A DNA stretch of 64,000 bases from Brachypalpus laphriformis (taxonomy: Eukaryota > Arthropoda > Insecta > Diptera > Syrphidae), in NCBI GenBank assembly GCA_945910035.1, contig OX246754.1, forward strand, positions 63,782,678 through 63,846,677. Reading direction: 5' to 3'. The notes under the pieces were generated by a model that had not been told where the DNA came from, did no database searches, and saw only the letters and a program-made list of their open reading frames with translations. The stretch's first letter is position 1, and each line of letters starts with the position of its first letter. Shown here in pieces: positions 53,941-64,000 of this stretch. Both the position numbers and the translations under genes were made by a program.

Positions 53941-54490
53941 AAAAGGTAAAAAGAACATTCGAAGGCTTTGAAACTAGAACAGAAGCCTGCAGGCACGAAG
54001 ATAGACACCTAGTGGTAGAATCGCAGTCGGTGCTAAGAATATGGAAGAAACACTTCTGCAGACTGTTAAACGGCGACGATGGCTAAAATCCCGCTGTCAG
54101 GCAGAATAACGTTTTCAATCTAGACGATGATAGACAACACTCCCATTTACCTTGACGAAGTGAGGATAGTGATATACCTACAAGCTAAAGTCAAATAAAT
54201 CTGCTGGTGCGGACGGCCTAGCCGCCGAACTCTTTAAAGCAGCGGGAGATGATTTTCTAGGGAGCATAAATCAACTCATCTGTAAAATATGGTCGGACGA
54301 AAGTATGCCCATATGAAAGGACCCCTAAACTGCGCTAATTACAGGGGCATCCGTCTCTTAAACATCGTTTACAAGATTTTATCCACCGTGTTGTGTCAAC
54401 GCATAAAACCATTGGTCCATATCAGTGCGGTCTTAGACCAGGAACGCCCACTATCAACATTGACGCTTCGAGCGAAAAATTCTTCATAAG
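53941..54490 (+). pseudogene. non-LTR RT fragment, same family as 4010-4180
   Basis: Pieces in several frames: CRHEDRHLVVESQSVLRIWKKHFCRLLNGDDG, then decayed LDEVRI...LKSNKSAGADGLAAELFKAAGDDFL (54160-54260), SINQLICKIWSDESMP, and open from 54289 KGPLNCANYRGIRLLNIVYKILSTVLCQRIKPLV. This is the linker and first RT motifs; the palm is missing. Relics of the 'CGFRPGKSTIDQI' motif (cagtgcggtcttagaccagg) follow. Confidence 0.72.
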
Positions 54491-54850
54491 ATATTCGGTC
54501 TTATTTGTGTTGACACCACACAGGTGCAATTACGTGTGACCCACTCGAGTTTTTCTTGGATTTTAGAAGCAGTTAATTTTAAATCTACTTTTATTTTGCG
54601 TATTTACAAAGTTCTTACCTCCCTGTTGGTGCTTCTTAGCTGTCTTATATGAAACGATGAGGTTATAGTGCCACTATTTTCGAGTTTATGATAACGGTGT
54701 GTGCACTGTCATGTGATCCATACTTAAAGGAGTGTACATGTGATGTAGATGTATATTATTGTGAGGTGCAAGTGCACTGCGACCTATAAAAGATGTATTG
54801 TGCCCCCATACTACGGCTCTAGCCGATGATATACTCGGTCTAGAGCACTT
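54491..54850. other. unassigned spacer
   Basis: No gene or repeat recognised; lies between two RT relics transcribed toward each other. Confidence 0.4.
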
Positions 54851-57190
54851 CCTCCAGTCCAGCTGCTACAGCAAACCAGAGTATCTTCCGTGGATCCAGC
54901 GAAGGTAACTCCGTTTCTGATAGGAGGTAGGCAACTAGATTCCTTCTTTTGTGGATCAGTGCTTCGCATTCCACAAGAAGGTGCGCTGGTGTTTCTGCGA
55001 AGTCCCTGCAGAATCTGCAGTGTCCGTCTCCTTCTATTCCCAGTTTCCGAAGATACTCCTTAAGTCTGCAGTGACCCGTTAACCTGTCCGCCGAGATGCG
55101 CAGTCGATTCTTATTAACTCTTAGGCAGGCTCTGCTTCTTTTCTGGTTGTATTTCCCCAGAATTTCTTTTGCCGGTCTTATTTGGGGGATATCGTCCCAG
55201 TGTTTGGCCCATTTGTTCTCTTCCTCTTTCCTTAAGTCTTACCTTTTTTTTGGGGTCCTATCCCACAGAAGGGTTTTGGTCCAAAGAACGGCGTGTCTGA
55301 TCCGTTTCCTAATTCATCAGCTGCTTCGTTCCCCTCCACTCCTACATGTCCTGGCACCCAGTAGAGAGTTACTTTGTTTGTTTCTCCCAGTTTGTTGATC
55401 CTGGTGACACATTCCCATAACAGTTTGTATCTGATCTCATGCGAGGTCAGTGTTTTTATAGCAGCTTGGCTGTCTGACAGTATTGCGTCCTGCCCGTGAT
55501 ATCTGTCTAAGTTGAGTTTCGCGCATCTTTCGATCGCGTGAATTTCTGCTTGAAATGTACTGGGGAATACTCCCAGTTATTCTGAGTATCTAGTCCAGGG
55601 CTCGTACACTCCTGTCCCAGTGGCAGTAGATGTTTTCGATCCATCTGTGTATCATTTAATTGTGTCTTGTTTGAGTTGGTATTTATCGGATTCGGTGCTC
55701 CAGTCTCTTTTATTACTCAGCTTTGAGTCAAATTTCCTTTCAAAGCAATATTTGTTGACCATATCATCTCTGGGCCATTCCAGAAGCGGGACTGATTTGG
55801 ATAGGGTTACTCGCTCTTTATTTGCGATGCATGTTCCTTTCCCGATGCCCTCTTTGCTGATTCTCAATATAGTCTCCTTGGCGATTCGCTTTAGCACTAT
55901 GTGTAGTGAAGGTATACCTACAATAACTTCTAGTGCTGCTGTGGGACAGGTTCGCATGGCTCCTGTTATACACATACAGGATAATTTTTGCACTTTGTTG
56001 AGGGATGTCCTTGTCGTGTTTAGCCTAGTTCTGTTAACCCATGCCACTGCCCGGTAAGTGATGATGAGTCTTACTATCATCAGGTACATCCATCTCAGTG
56101 TGGCTGGGCTACAACCCCAGGTTTTTCCTGAAATGTTCCTGCACACCATAAGTCTGGTGGCTTTGGTTACCACAGTTTCTACATGTTCTCTCCAGAGGAG
56201 TTTGCTGTCTGAACCTAGACCTAGATACTTGACCTGTTTTTGTGGGTCGACCCTGATCACTTCCAACAGGATAGGCTGCATATGCTTTAGCTGTCTTTTC
56301 TTGGTGAAGGGTATCACAGTGGTTTTGGTAGGGTTCACTCTAAGACCTACCGTTCTACAAAACTTCTGTGGGATTCGTAGACCCCTTTGAATGATTTCGC
56401 ATAGCGTTTCTTCAAATTTCCCTCTTGCGACAATGACTATATCGTCGGCGTACTGGCCCTAGCACGTAATGCCGGCATCTGTCAGTTTGTGCAGTAGTCC
56501 ATCTGCTACTAGGCTCCACATCAATGGTGATAATACCCCTCCTTGTGGACAGCCTCTAGTGGTGCTTATTGTGATGATTTTTTGTCCCACCTCTATCTCA
56601 GCAGTCCTAGTTCTTAGCATCTCACACATCCAGTTACTTGTGGTGATTTACTCCTTTTATTTCGAGACCCCTCCTAATTGCTTCATGGGAGGTGTTATCG
56701 AAGGCTCCTTCGATGTCTGAAAATGCGATAATGCCGTTTCCTTGCTCTCCAGTGTATCCTGAGCCCAACTTGTCAGTTGATAGAGCGCAGTTTCGGTGGA
56801 TCTTCCTGTTCTGTAGGCATGCTGATTGTGGTGGAGAGGTATTATTTCCAGCACAGTCATTCTTAGGTGATTATCTACGGCCTTTTCTAGCGTCTTTAAC
56901 ATGAATGAGGTCAGGCTGATGGGTCTAAAGGATTTTGGAATAAATATGACCCTTGCCCTTCTCCATATTCTTGGTATATGCCCAAGTCCAACACTGCTGC
57001 TCAATATTCCTTTGAGGTGTGGCATAATGATTTCCTGGCAGGGAAAATTCCACCCACTCCCGGTGCTTTAAACGGCTGGAAGGTGTTCAGAGCCTAACTT
57101 AGCCTTTGATTCGTGCAGATGTCTCTTGCCATCGCCCAGTCCTCTCTCCTGGGCCTTTTATGCCTTCCTAATACATCTGTGCTGCTGTAG
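54851..57190 (-). pseudogene. LOA-like non-LTR element: RT and RNase H, well preserved, 5' truncated
   Basis: From 57190 leftward: FQPFKAPGVGGIFPA, PRIWRRARVIFIPK, FRPISLTSFMLKTLEKAVDNHLR and HHNQHAYRTGRSTETALYQL, then the palm with RGCPQGGVLSPLMWSLVADGLLHKL. A TAG lies at 56459-56461. Catalytic QYADDIVIVARG follows, then VNPTKTTVIPFTKKRQLKHM, KYLGLGSDSKLLWREHVETV and PTAALEVIVGIPSLHIVLKRIA. RNase H keeps all visible acids: YTDGSKTSTATGTG, FQAEIHAIERC, LSDSQAAIKTL and YWVPGHVGVEGNEAADELG. C-terminus: RLTGHCRLKEYLRKLG, CRFCRDFAETPAHLLVECEAL. A few frameshifts and stops. The endonuclease and ORF1 are absent. Confidence 0.88.
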
Positions 57191-59023
57191 ATTGAACTAC
57201 CCGAGAAGTGAGTGTACATACATACATATTCCTTAAAGATATTCCCCATACGAGGAAAGACCACATAATTGAAATGATTCAGTCAACAGAGTCAGTTATA
57301 TTTTGTACAATCAAACCATACTATGTAAGATCTTTTTTGGAAAAAGTGTAGTTATCTGTCGGCCCGGATAAATTGTCCGAAATGAAAAAAAGTGGACACA
57401 ATGCTGTTCCCAAACATTTCACAAAACTTTCAAAAGCTGGGTTTGGTGAAAAGTGTTGAATTGCCTGTGCAGCTTTTTTTTGTTAAACCCGTAAGAACCC
57501 AAAAGAAGGCAAATCATTATATATTCGTCATTTAGGTATGCGATTTCTCCATACCCAATAGATTCCTGCAGTTCCTTTGTAATTATTTTGGTTTCCTCTT
57601 CCTCTCTCTCTGTGGGGAATTGCTAAGAAATTCCTGTCTTTCATGGAACCAATTTCTAGCACAGAAAATTGATATCGAATTGCAATTTCCTTCCGCTTTT
57701 GTTAATTCTCCATTCAATAACAACAACAACAATAATAATAATTTTGTTTACTCACTTTATCCATAAAGAAAATTTCCAACAATATGCTCCTCAACATACC
57801 CTCTCGCCGTCACCCAACCTACACCATATCAAAGCAATCCAATACATTCCCTCTAGAAGGAACAAGAAAAGAACCGAATAGGGAATTTCCAATCCCTATA
57901 ATTTCCTTGTCGATCGATATGTGCCGTGACTTTTGGAATTTCGCGCGCGCATACAAATTGACAAAGAGGACAAGAACGACAACCAAGCCGACAAAAAGGA
58001 CTAGGAGCACGAGGACTAGCGTGATGTCTGATGTGTGTATGAAGTGATTTTCCTCGGCAGGAGCTCCCTCACCACGAGCTGATGCATAAATCTCAAAGAT
58101 GCTTCCTTTTCTCTTTTTCTCTGTATCTTTTTTCTTCGGTTTTATGTGTGCTTTGTGCTTAGAAGAATCTTCCTCTTGTGAATTATAAAATGCGTACGCG
58201 CGAGAGAGTATCTGAGTATCTTCTTCTTCCTAGAGATAGAATATTTATTGCGATGACTTAACAGTTATATACGAGTTTTATTTTTTTCTTCTTCTTCCTT
58301 AAGACTCAGAGTATTCCTTGACGAATCTTTCGCCAGTTGTTTTTTTTTTTTTTTTTGTGGTGAAGGGCAAATGAATGGTTGTGGATGCAGGAAACAAAAA
58401 AAAAAACAACATTGAAGCCAAGAAAAAGCCCACAAAAACAATAATGTCAAAACATTGAGTGACACTTAAAGCTTTAAATAAAATTACTCAACAAGGATTT
58501 GGCATTGTGATGGGTTGGTGGTGCAAGGAGGTTACTGGCATAGGAATCCATTATGCTAAGAAAAATCCTCGAAGGAAATCGAAAAAGATGAACTAGCAAT
58601 GTCAGTGAGGTTGAGAGAGGGTAGCACGGAGCATAACGAATGGCAGGACCTTTTGATATATATGTACGAGTATGTACGAGTATGTTTCCTTTTTGTAGGA
58701 AATCCACTTTTTGGCTATCTTAACTTATCCACTTACAAGACGGGCCAAACGTATGTAGTTTACGATCGATAGATGTTAGCAGCACATTTTATTTCAAATG
58801 AGTTTTTCTTAGAATCGGAAAACCTTATCTCCGCCATTTCATCAATAATGGTATGACTAGATTCAACAATTTCTCAAAAGAAAAAAATATATCTTGAGAG
58901 CAGCAAATTTTCACCTGTAATAAGAACAGAAATCAACATCGCGTGCCGCTGTGAAGTGGAACGTGGCCGCCTGTTCACAATACAAAGGTAGCATTTTGGA
59001 GTTATTCTGTTGCATATACACCC
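57191..59023. other. 1.8 kb unassigned DNA
   Basis: No supported gene. Contains (CAA)n(TAA)n near 57719-57742, a T-run at 58340-58357 and an A-run at 58397-58407. Open frames at 57784-58047 are arginine/threonine-rich low complexity. It resembles the TE-poor DNA at 11950-15159. Confidence 0.4.
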
Positions 59024-59239
59024 TGTAACCGAAAACCTGCTGCCACCTGCAACAGAAATGACAGCGGCATTCCTTTTGTGTCATCTGTCTCTTCTCCGAC
59101 CACGAATAGCGTGCACGCATATAGATAACCTAACTTTTTTTTTGTTACTACCGTAAGAAACTTATATCTATTTGGTTTTTAAATCTTAAAGCTAAGTAAG
59201 ATAATTGCGAGACTTTCATTTAAATATTATATATAAAAG
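59024..59239 (+). repeat. 5' LTR of the gypsy-like element
   Basis: The start is inferred from TG at 59024. The end lies just before the primer-binding-site-like tggcgatgagg. The segment from 59069 on is shared with the 3' copy. Confidence 0.65.
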
Positions 59240-59250
59240 TGGCGATGAGG
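59240..59250 (+). promoter_or_regulatory. probable tRNA primer-binding site
   Basis: tggcgatgagg directly follows the LTR. Mag-like elements often have 'tggcgacgagg' at this place, so one base may be changed. Priming tRNA not determined. Confidence 0.5.
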
Positions 59251-59284
59251 ATGGGATTGCTGGATACTTCATATTAATCAGAGT

Positions 59285-60210
59285 ATGGGTGATTCATTTG
59301 AAGACGAAGAAATTCAGACCAGCGATCCGAACAAAACTATTCATACAACACAGAACGAAACTACTCCGGAAAATTCACTATCTTCTGAGCCTTCTTCAAA
59401 TTCTACAAGTTCAAGGAAAATGTCAAGGGAAGTTTTCATAGGACACATGGAAGCCTTCGATGTCACAAGGCAGGGCACTTGGGGGTTCTACAGGAGGCGG
59501 TTCAATATCTTTCTGGAGGCAAATGCAATCACGGCGGCCAGTCTGAAACGAGCTACTTTTCTTACCGTTTGGGGAGCACCATTATTCGAACTAGTGGAAT
59601 CTTTAATTTCACCAAAAAAGGTAACTGAACTTGATTATGATTCAGTTTGTAAGATTTTCTCTGATCACTTCTCACTTCTCTCCACCTCCAAATTGCCTCA
59701 TTCTACAAATTCTTTAAGAGAGATCAATTACCTGACGAAAAAACTACAGACTACGTTGCAGAGCTTCGAAAAATTGCAAGCCGATGCAATTTTGGAGATT
59801 CATTAGACCGTATGCTACGGAACCGGTTCGATTGTGGACTCCGGGATAATCGGTTGCAACAGGAGCTTATAGCAACAACAACAACACTTATATTCCAAAG
59901 CGCTCAGAATGATTAAATCCAATACCCCTACGACGAGCATGTCGGATGATCAAATAAATGCGGTGCAAAGAGGATTCAGCAAGGAAAAAACCAGAAATGA
60001 TTTACTTAGCTGTGGTTTTCATTCAGGTGCGTGCTATAGTTGTGGAGGCGCACACCAACGTATATCTTGCAGATTTCGCACAGCTGTTTATAACAACTGT
60101 GGGAAAACAGGACATATAAAAAAGGTATGTAGAGGTGGAAAGAGAGATGGTCAGGGTCACACAAACTTCAAGAGAGCATCAAATTCAATTGCTAATCTGG
60201 TATCCTGCGT
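59285..60210 (+). pseudogene. gypsy-like gag with two zinc knuckles
   Basis: 59285-59806 opens MGDSFEDEEIQTSDPNK and contains the capsid-like segment TWGFYRRRFNIFLEANAI, VWGAPLFELVESLISPK and DYDSVCKIFSDHF. A frameshift near 59740 moves to DYVAELRKIASRCNFGDSLDRMLRNRF, the typical end of Mag-type capsid. From 59909: CYSCGGAHQRISC, then YNNCGKTGHIKKVC, in which the first Cys of the second knuckle is Tyr. Stops and frameshifts make it non-functional. Confidence 0.82.
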
Positions 60211-62750
60211 TCCAAATTTAAAACAACGAACGAATATAGTACTAAATGGATGCAAGTGTGAGTTTGAAGTAGACTCTGGATCTAATTTCTAATATTAGTT
60301 TTGATAGATTATGGCCACATTTCAAACCACAACTGTCAAGGGAGCATTAAATATATTGGATTTTCAAGGTAATGCAATAACTTTTAAAGGAAACTGTTCA
60401 GTCAGCGCCTGGTATAAACGTCGAGAAATCCGAAACTTCTCGTTGCTTATTGCTGCTGGTACGCGCACAAATATTTTGGGTTGGAACTGGTTTGCGCCCT
60501 TAGGAATTTCGGTTCAAAGGGCTTATTCAGTGATACCCTCCATTGTCCACGAGGTTGTGAACGTTTATCGCGATTTATTTTCAAATGAGCTGGGTGCGTA
60601 TAATGGACCACTCATAAGTCTTTTTTTAGACCCGAAGGTTGAGCCAATTCATTTACCTGCTAGATTCGATCTAAAGTAGAAGCGGAGCTATACCGCATGG
60701 TTGCCCAGGGCGTTTTTGAAGCCGTTGATTACTCGCGGTGGGCTACACCAATTTTTCCAGTGCCAAAATCAAATAGAATCATACGAATTTGCAGTGATTA
60801 TAAGGCAACTTTAAATAAGGCACTGCAGCCGTATTGCTATCCAATCTTTTCGATGCATGAGCTGATTGCAAACCTGCCACGCGGGGCTGTATTTGCAAAG
60901 TTAGATCTAGCACAGGCATAGCAGCAACTTACTGTGGATGGCAAAACGGCTGAGGCTCAGACTATTATAACACACAAAGGTGCATTTAAGGTCAATGCAT
61001 GTCAGGTTTGTTGCGTGGAGTTGATGGGGTTGTGTGTTACTTAGATGACGTTGTTGTTGTTGGAGGTAATTTTAACGGCCTAGCTAGTAAACTTCGAGTT
61101 GTTTTCGATCGAATACCATCATCTGGCCCAAAATTACGAAAAGAAAAATGCGTGTTTGATGTGCCGTCCATTGATTTTTTGGGTTTTCGCATCGATGCAT
61201 AAGGAATTTATCTTCTAAAAGAAAAATTGTTATCGATACAAAATACGCCCTCTCCGAAGAACGAGAGCGAGCTTCAAGCATTTCTAGGGTTTCTAAATTT
61301 CTACCATTCATTTCTTCGTTCAAAAGCAACGCTGGGCGAACCCCTTCATTGACTTTTGGATAAGAATTCTCCTTGAAAGTGGACCAAGATTCATCAAACG
61401 TCATTCGATAATCTTAAGAAGCTGTTATCATCACACAGCGTTCTTATGCCCTTCAATGATAATTACCTGTCGTTTTGACCTGTGACGCTTCGCCATATGG
61501 AGTTGGCTCGGTTTTAGCGCACTTGCTGCCAGATGGATCCGAGCGACCAATTTCATATTATTCAAGGACCCTCAAGCAATCTGAGCGAAATTATGCGCAA
61601 CTGGATAAGGAAGCCCTGGCAATTATTACAAGCATTAAAAAGTTCCATGACTATTTATACGGTAGACAATTCGTGATATAGACATACACGTGATCACAAA
61701 CCGTTGCTGGGTTTGTTCTCACCCTCCAAACCTACACCAAATACCCTTTCTGGGAGAATGCTTCGTTCAATCATATTCAATTAACTACAAGCTTCAACAC
61801 AAAGCTGGGAAAGACAGCGCACATGCCGACGCGTTCAGTCGTCTACCAGTTGGTAATTAAATCGATTCCGAAGACGACAAGGAGGAAATAGTCTTGATGA
61901 TAGATTTATTGGATTCGCCGCTTCTACAGGCTAGCGATATTGCAAAGGACACCAAAAAGGACAAACTTTTATCACGCGTTTTACACTGGACGTTGAGAGG
62001 ATGGCCAGCTGTCGTCGAATCAGATTTCAAGGTTTTTTTTTAATCGGAGGAATGAGATTTCATCCATTAGAGGGTGCCTAGTAAGGGGTCAGTGGGTGAT
62101 GATTCCTAAAATTCATCGAATGAAACTTCTTGCAGCCCTTCATGCAAACCACCCTGGAATAGTTCGCTTGAAAGCTTTAGCCAGGAGCTACGTCTGGAAG
62201 ACAAAAAATGATTACGACTCCGAACAAATAGTAAAGCGGTGTAATGTCTGCCAACAGATGCGTGCCGATAATTCTCCTATCAAGGGATATACCTGGGAGG
62301 AAGAAAAAAATCATTGGTGCCGGATTCACATAGACTTTGCGAGTTCGTTTAAAGGAAATCTTTTGTTTTGGGTGGTGGACTCATACTCCAAATAGTTGGA
62401 GGTCCATCCAGTTTCTGCTACATCGTCCTTTCGCGCGATGTCAGTTTTGAGACAACTTTTTGCTACTCATGGGCTACCGATGTCATCGTTTCTGACAATG
62501 GAATGGCGTTCTCATTCCATGATTTTAAGATATTTTGTGAAAATAATTTAATTAAACATATCTTTTCAGCTCCATTTCATCCATCTACAAATTGCCAAGT
62601 GGAGTGAATGGTGCACACTACCAAAAAAGGTTTCGAATGGAGATATCCGATTGCGATCAGCTCGATTTTTGCTGGACTGGCATGTAACACCATGTCCTTC
62701 TTCTGGTCGTTCGCTTGCAGAGTTACTTTTTAATCGCCGACCATGTTCCT
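60211..62750 (+). pseudogene. gypsy-like pol: protease, RT, RNase H, integrase, with many stops
   Basis: Protease CEFEVDSGSNF (Asp codon 60272-60274), LGWNWFAPLGI. RT: YSRWATPIFPVPKSNRIIRICSDYKATLN, FAKLDLAQA-TAG(60919-60921)-QQLTVDGKTAEAQT, and YLDDVVVVG (YLDD at 61038-61049). RNase H: TCDASPYGVGSVLAHLLPDG, YYSRTLKQSERNYAQLDKEALAI. Integrase: HANHPGIVRLKALARSYVWK...CNVCQQM (HHCC zinc), IDFASSF (first Asp), VSDNGMAFSFHDF (second Asp) and HPSTNCQVE (catalytic Glu region). The frame then breaks; SSGRSLAELLFNRRPCS is the last recognisable piece before the LTR fusion at 62753. More than ten lesions; dead. Confidence 0.85.
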
Positions 62751-62752
62751 GA

Positions 62753-62945
62753 ATTCCTTTTGTATCGTCCGTCTCTTCTCCGACCACGAATAGCGTGCAC
62801 GCATATAGACCTAACTATTTTTTTTGTTACTTCCGTAACAAAATAGATATGAGTCTATTTGGTTTATTAAATCTTAAAGCTAAGTAAGGTAATTGGGAGA
62901 CTTTCATTTAAATAAATAAAATATACAAATAAATAAAATTTTGAA
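62753..62945 (+). repeat. partial 3' LTR of the gypsy-like element
   Basis: Shares its whole length with 59069-59230 and continues into aataaataaaatatacaaataaataaa. The LTR start (U3 part) is missing because the integrase sequence runs straight into it. Confidence 0.75.
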
Positions 62946-63079
62946 TTGATGAACCATATAAGATACACAACGAAAATATATACATACCTATAACGCAATG
63001 GACGTGGCCATGATCCTGACTTGTGCTAAACGACCATTTAAAGAGCTAGATGGGAGACATACCTATACGCATTTTGTCA

Positions 63080-63860
63080 GAGCAAAACTATTTGACGAAA
63101 AACACATTTTGGACGCCGATGCCGCCTGATACGACCGAAGGCAGGACATTCGGAGAGAAAATGTTCCGCAATATCATCAATGTCTCACTTAAGCTTTGCA
63201 TATTAAGATACTTAGTGGAAGGGAAGTGGTTTGTCAAGACACCAATACGTTGTCTGCAGTTTATTCAGCTGAGAGACAGCAAGAATACCGCTGATTTCCT
63301 ACTGATATCCGGGAGCATCCGTTTAGTCAACCTGCTTCCTGTAGATTCATACAACACCCAATCGTCGTTGGAAACACTAACTAAGGACGCATCAAGACTC
63401 AACGCAGGTTCAGGTCCTGAGTAATTCTCTTCTGATAATCGCTTCGCAATCTCATCGGAGATCTCACTCCTTAAAATTCCAGTGTGACATGGGGCCTAGA
63501 CAAGATTTCAAGAATTTTTTACATTCGAACTACTTTGAAAGTGGTTAAATGATTAAGCAAGGCCTTAATTGCCACTTGACTTTCACTACGGACACTACTA
63601 ATCCGATTCTTCCACCTGTTCTTCGCAACAAAGTTCATGGCGATTAGGACTGCATAACTTTCCGCTTGGAAAACAGACGGATATTTGCCTAACGAGAAGT
63701 GTAGCCTAATGTTGTCGTCTTCCATGAAGACACCAGCACCAGACTGGACTAGAGCTATCTATAAAAATTCGACTACATTCCATTCCTGGCACCAGAGCAC
63801 TTCTTCTTGTTCCAGACGGCAGCGGAAAAATTCCCTAGATGGAGTCAACCGTGGCGTCTA
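63080..63860 (-). pseudogene. RNase H and C-terminal remnant of a LOA/I-type element
   Basis: Reading leftward: QSGAGVFMEDDNIRLHFSLG, YPSVFQAESYAVLIAMNFV, SVRSESQVAIKALLN (the usual DSQ is ESQ), then GPEPALSLDASLVSVSNDDW, SRKSAVFLLSLS*INCRQRIGVLTNHFPSTKYLNMQ and LRNIFSPNVLPSVV. The order RNase H, 'GPEPA.G', 'LS....R..VGLLTGH..L..YL' and the final knuckle match the copies at 4440-5110 and 54851-55640. Multiple lesions. The plus-strand open frame at 63050-63424 is a shadow. Confidence 0.75.
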
Positions 63861-64000
63861 CAGTTCCGGTTAGGTTGAACTTAGTGAATACTTTGCGCTC
63901 AGTAAGCTCAGTAAGGAATTTTCAAGGTTAGTCAGGACCTTGGAATAGAGATGGTGGCGGAGGCACATCAGAGGCGCTATCTCTGATGGTTTGTTGGCAA

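Larger units (their letters stand above)
59024..62945 (+). mobile_element. degenerate Mag-like Ty3/gypsy LTR retrotransposon
   Basis: Two partial LTRs in direct orientation: 59069-59230 and 62753-62920 share attccttttgt, ctcttctccgaccacgaatag, cgtgcacgcatataga, ttaaatcttaaagctaagtaag and gagactttcatttaaata, about 88-90 percent by eye. Between them lie gag, protease, RT, RNase H and integrase in order. The 5' LTR probably starts with tgtaaccg at 59024. The 3' LTR is fused to the integrase coding region, so the element's 3' interior and the LTR start are deleted. No env-like gene is visible. Confidence 0.87.

Noticed and set aside
63050..63424. 124-codon plus-strand ORF
   Set aside because: The minus strand of the same segment encodes a recognisable RNase H/C-terminal remnant, so the plus frame is a shadow.
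1..64000. CRISPR arrays, operons or prokaryotic defence systems
   Set aside because: The window is eukaryotic; repeats lack regular spacers and all coding families are insect transposable elements.

Overview
This 64 kb window is eukaryotic, AT-rich and almost entirely made of transposable elements. I find no convincing host gene. The mix of families points to an insect, most likely a fly (Diptera): Jockey-, CR1-, R1-, RTE- and LOA/I-type non-LTR retrotransposons, a mariner, PIF/Harbinger elements with short derivatives, a Helitron remnant, a Mag-like Ty3/gypsy element and a tRNA-derived SINE. The species assignment is inference; the families are read from protein motifs. Almost every element is broken by stops, frameshifts or truncation. 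One 3.3 kb RTE-like element keeps a fully open ORF2.

Layout. 1-5.1 kb: non-LTR remnant split by a SINE, a mariner (1515-2749) with an active-site change, and decayed RT and RNase H pieces. 5.1-11.9 kb: AT-rich repeats, a 161 bp retroposed tail with a 22 bp target duplication, a nearly complete intron-containing Harbinger (7995-10007) hit by a SINE, a second Harbinger-like derivative (10018-11140) and a diverged tandem duplication. 11.9-15.1 kb: unassigned non-coding DNA. 15.1-22.4 kb: RT fragments and a CR1-like element (about 17475-21990, minus) inserted inside an older Jockey element. 22.4-33.5 kb: a CCGAGTT array, an RTE-like pseudogene, a minisatellite, a Helitron remnant, a Jockey fragment, a LOA-like pseudogene, an RTE copy with a 15 bp target duplication (30309-31844) and a Harbinger-type MITE with TAA duplication (32500-33050). 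33.5-35.6 kb: unassigned.

35.9-53.5 kb is the most informative part. Two copies of one Jockey-like family (A1 plus, A2 minus) face each other tail to tail as a large inverted repeat. Three younger elements sit inside it, each with its own target-site duplication: an RTE-like element in A1 (38588-41914), a Jockey element near the centre (42727-46547) and a nearly intact R1-clade element in A2 (47625-52296). Removing them rejoins the older sequence. The arms are nearly identical close to the centre and clearly more diverged further out, which suggests gene conversion or an inverted duplication.

53.5-64 kb: an RT fragment, a well-preserved LOA-like pseudogene (54851-57190, minus), unassigned DNA, a degenerate Mag-like gypsy element (about 59.0-62.9 kb) and an RNase H remnant running toward the window edge. 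The density, nesting and mixed strands suggest heterochromatin or a piRNA-cluster-like TE graveyard; that is inference.
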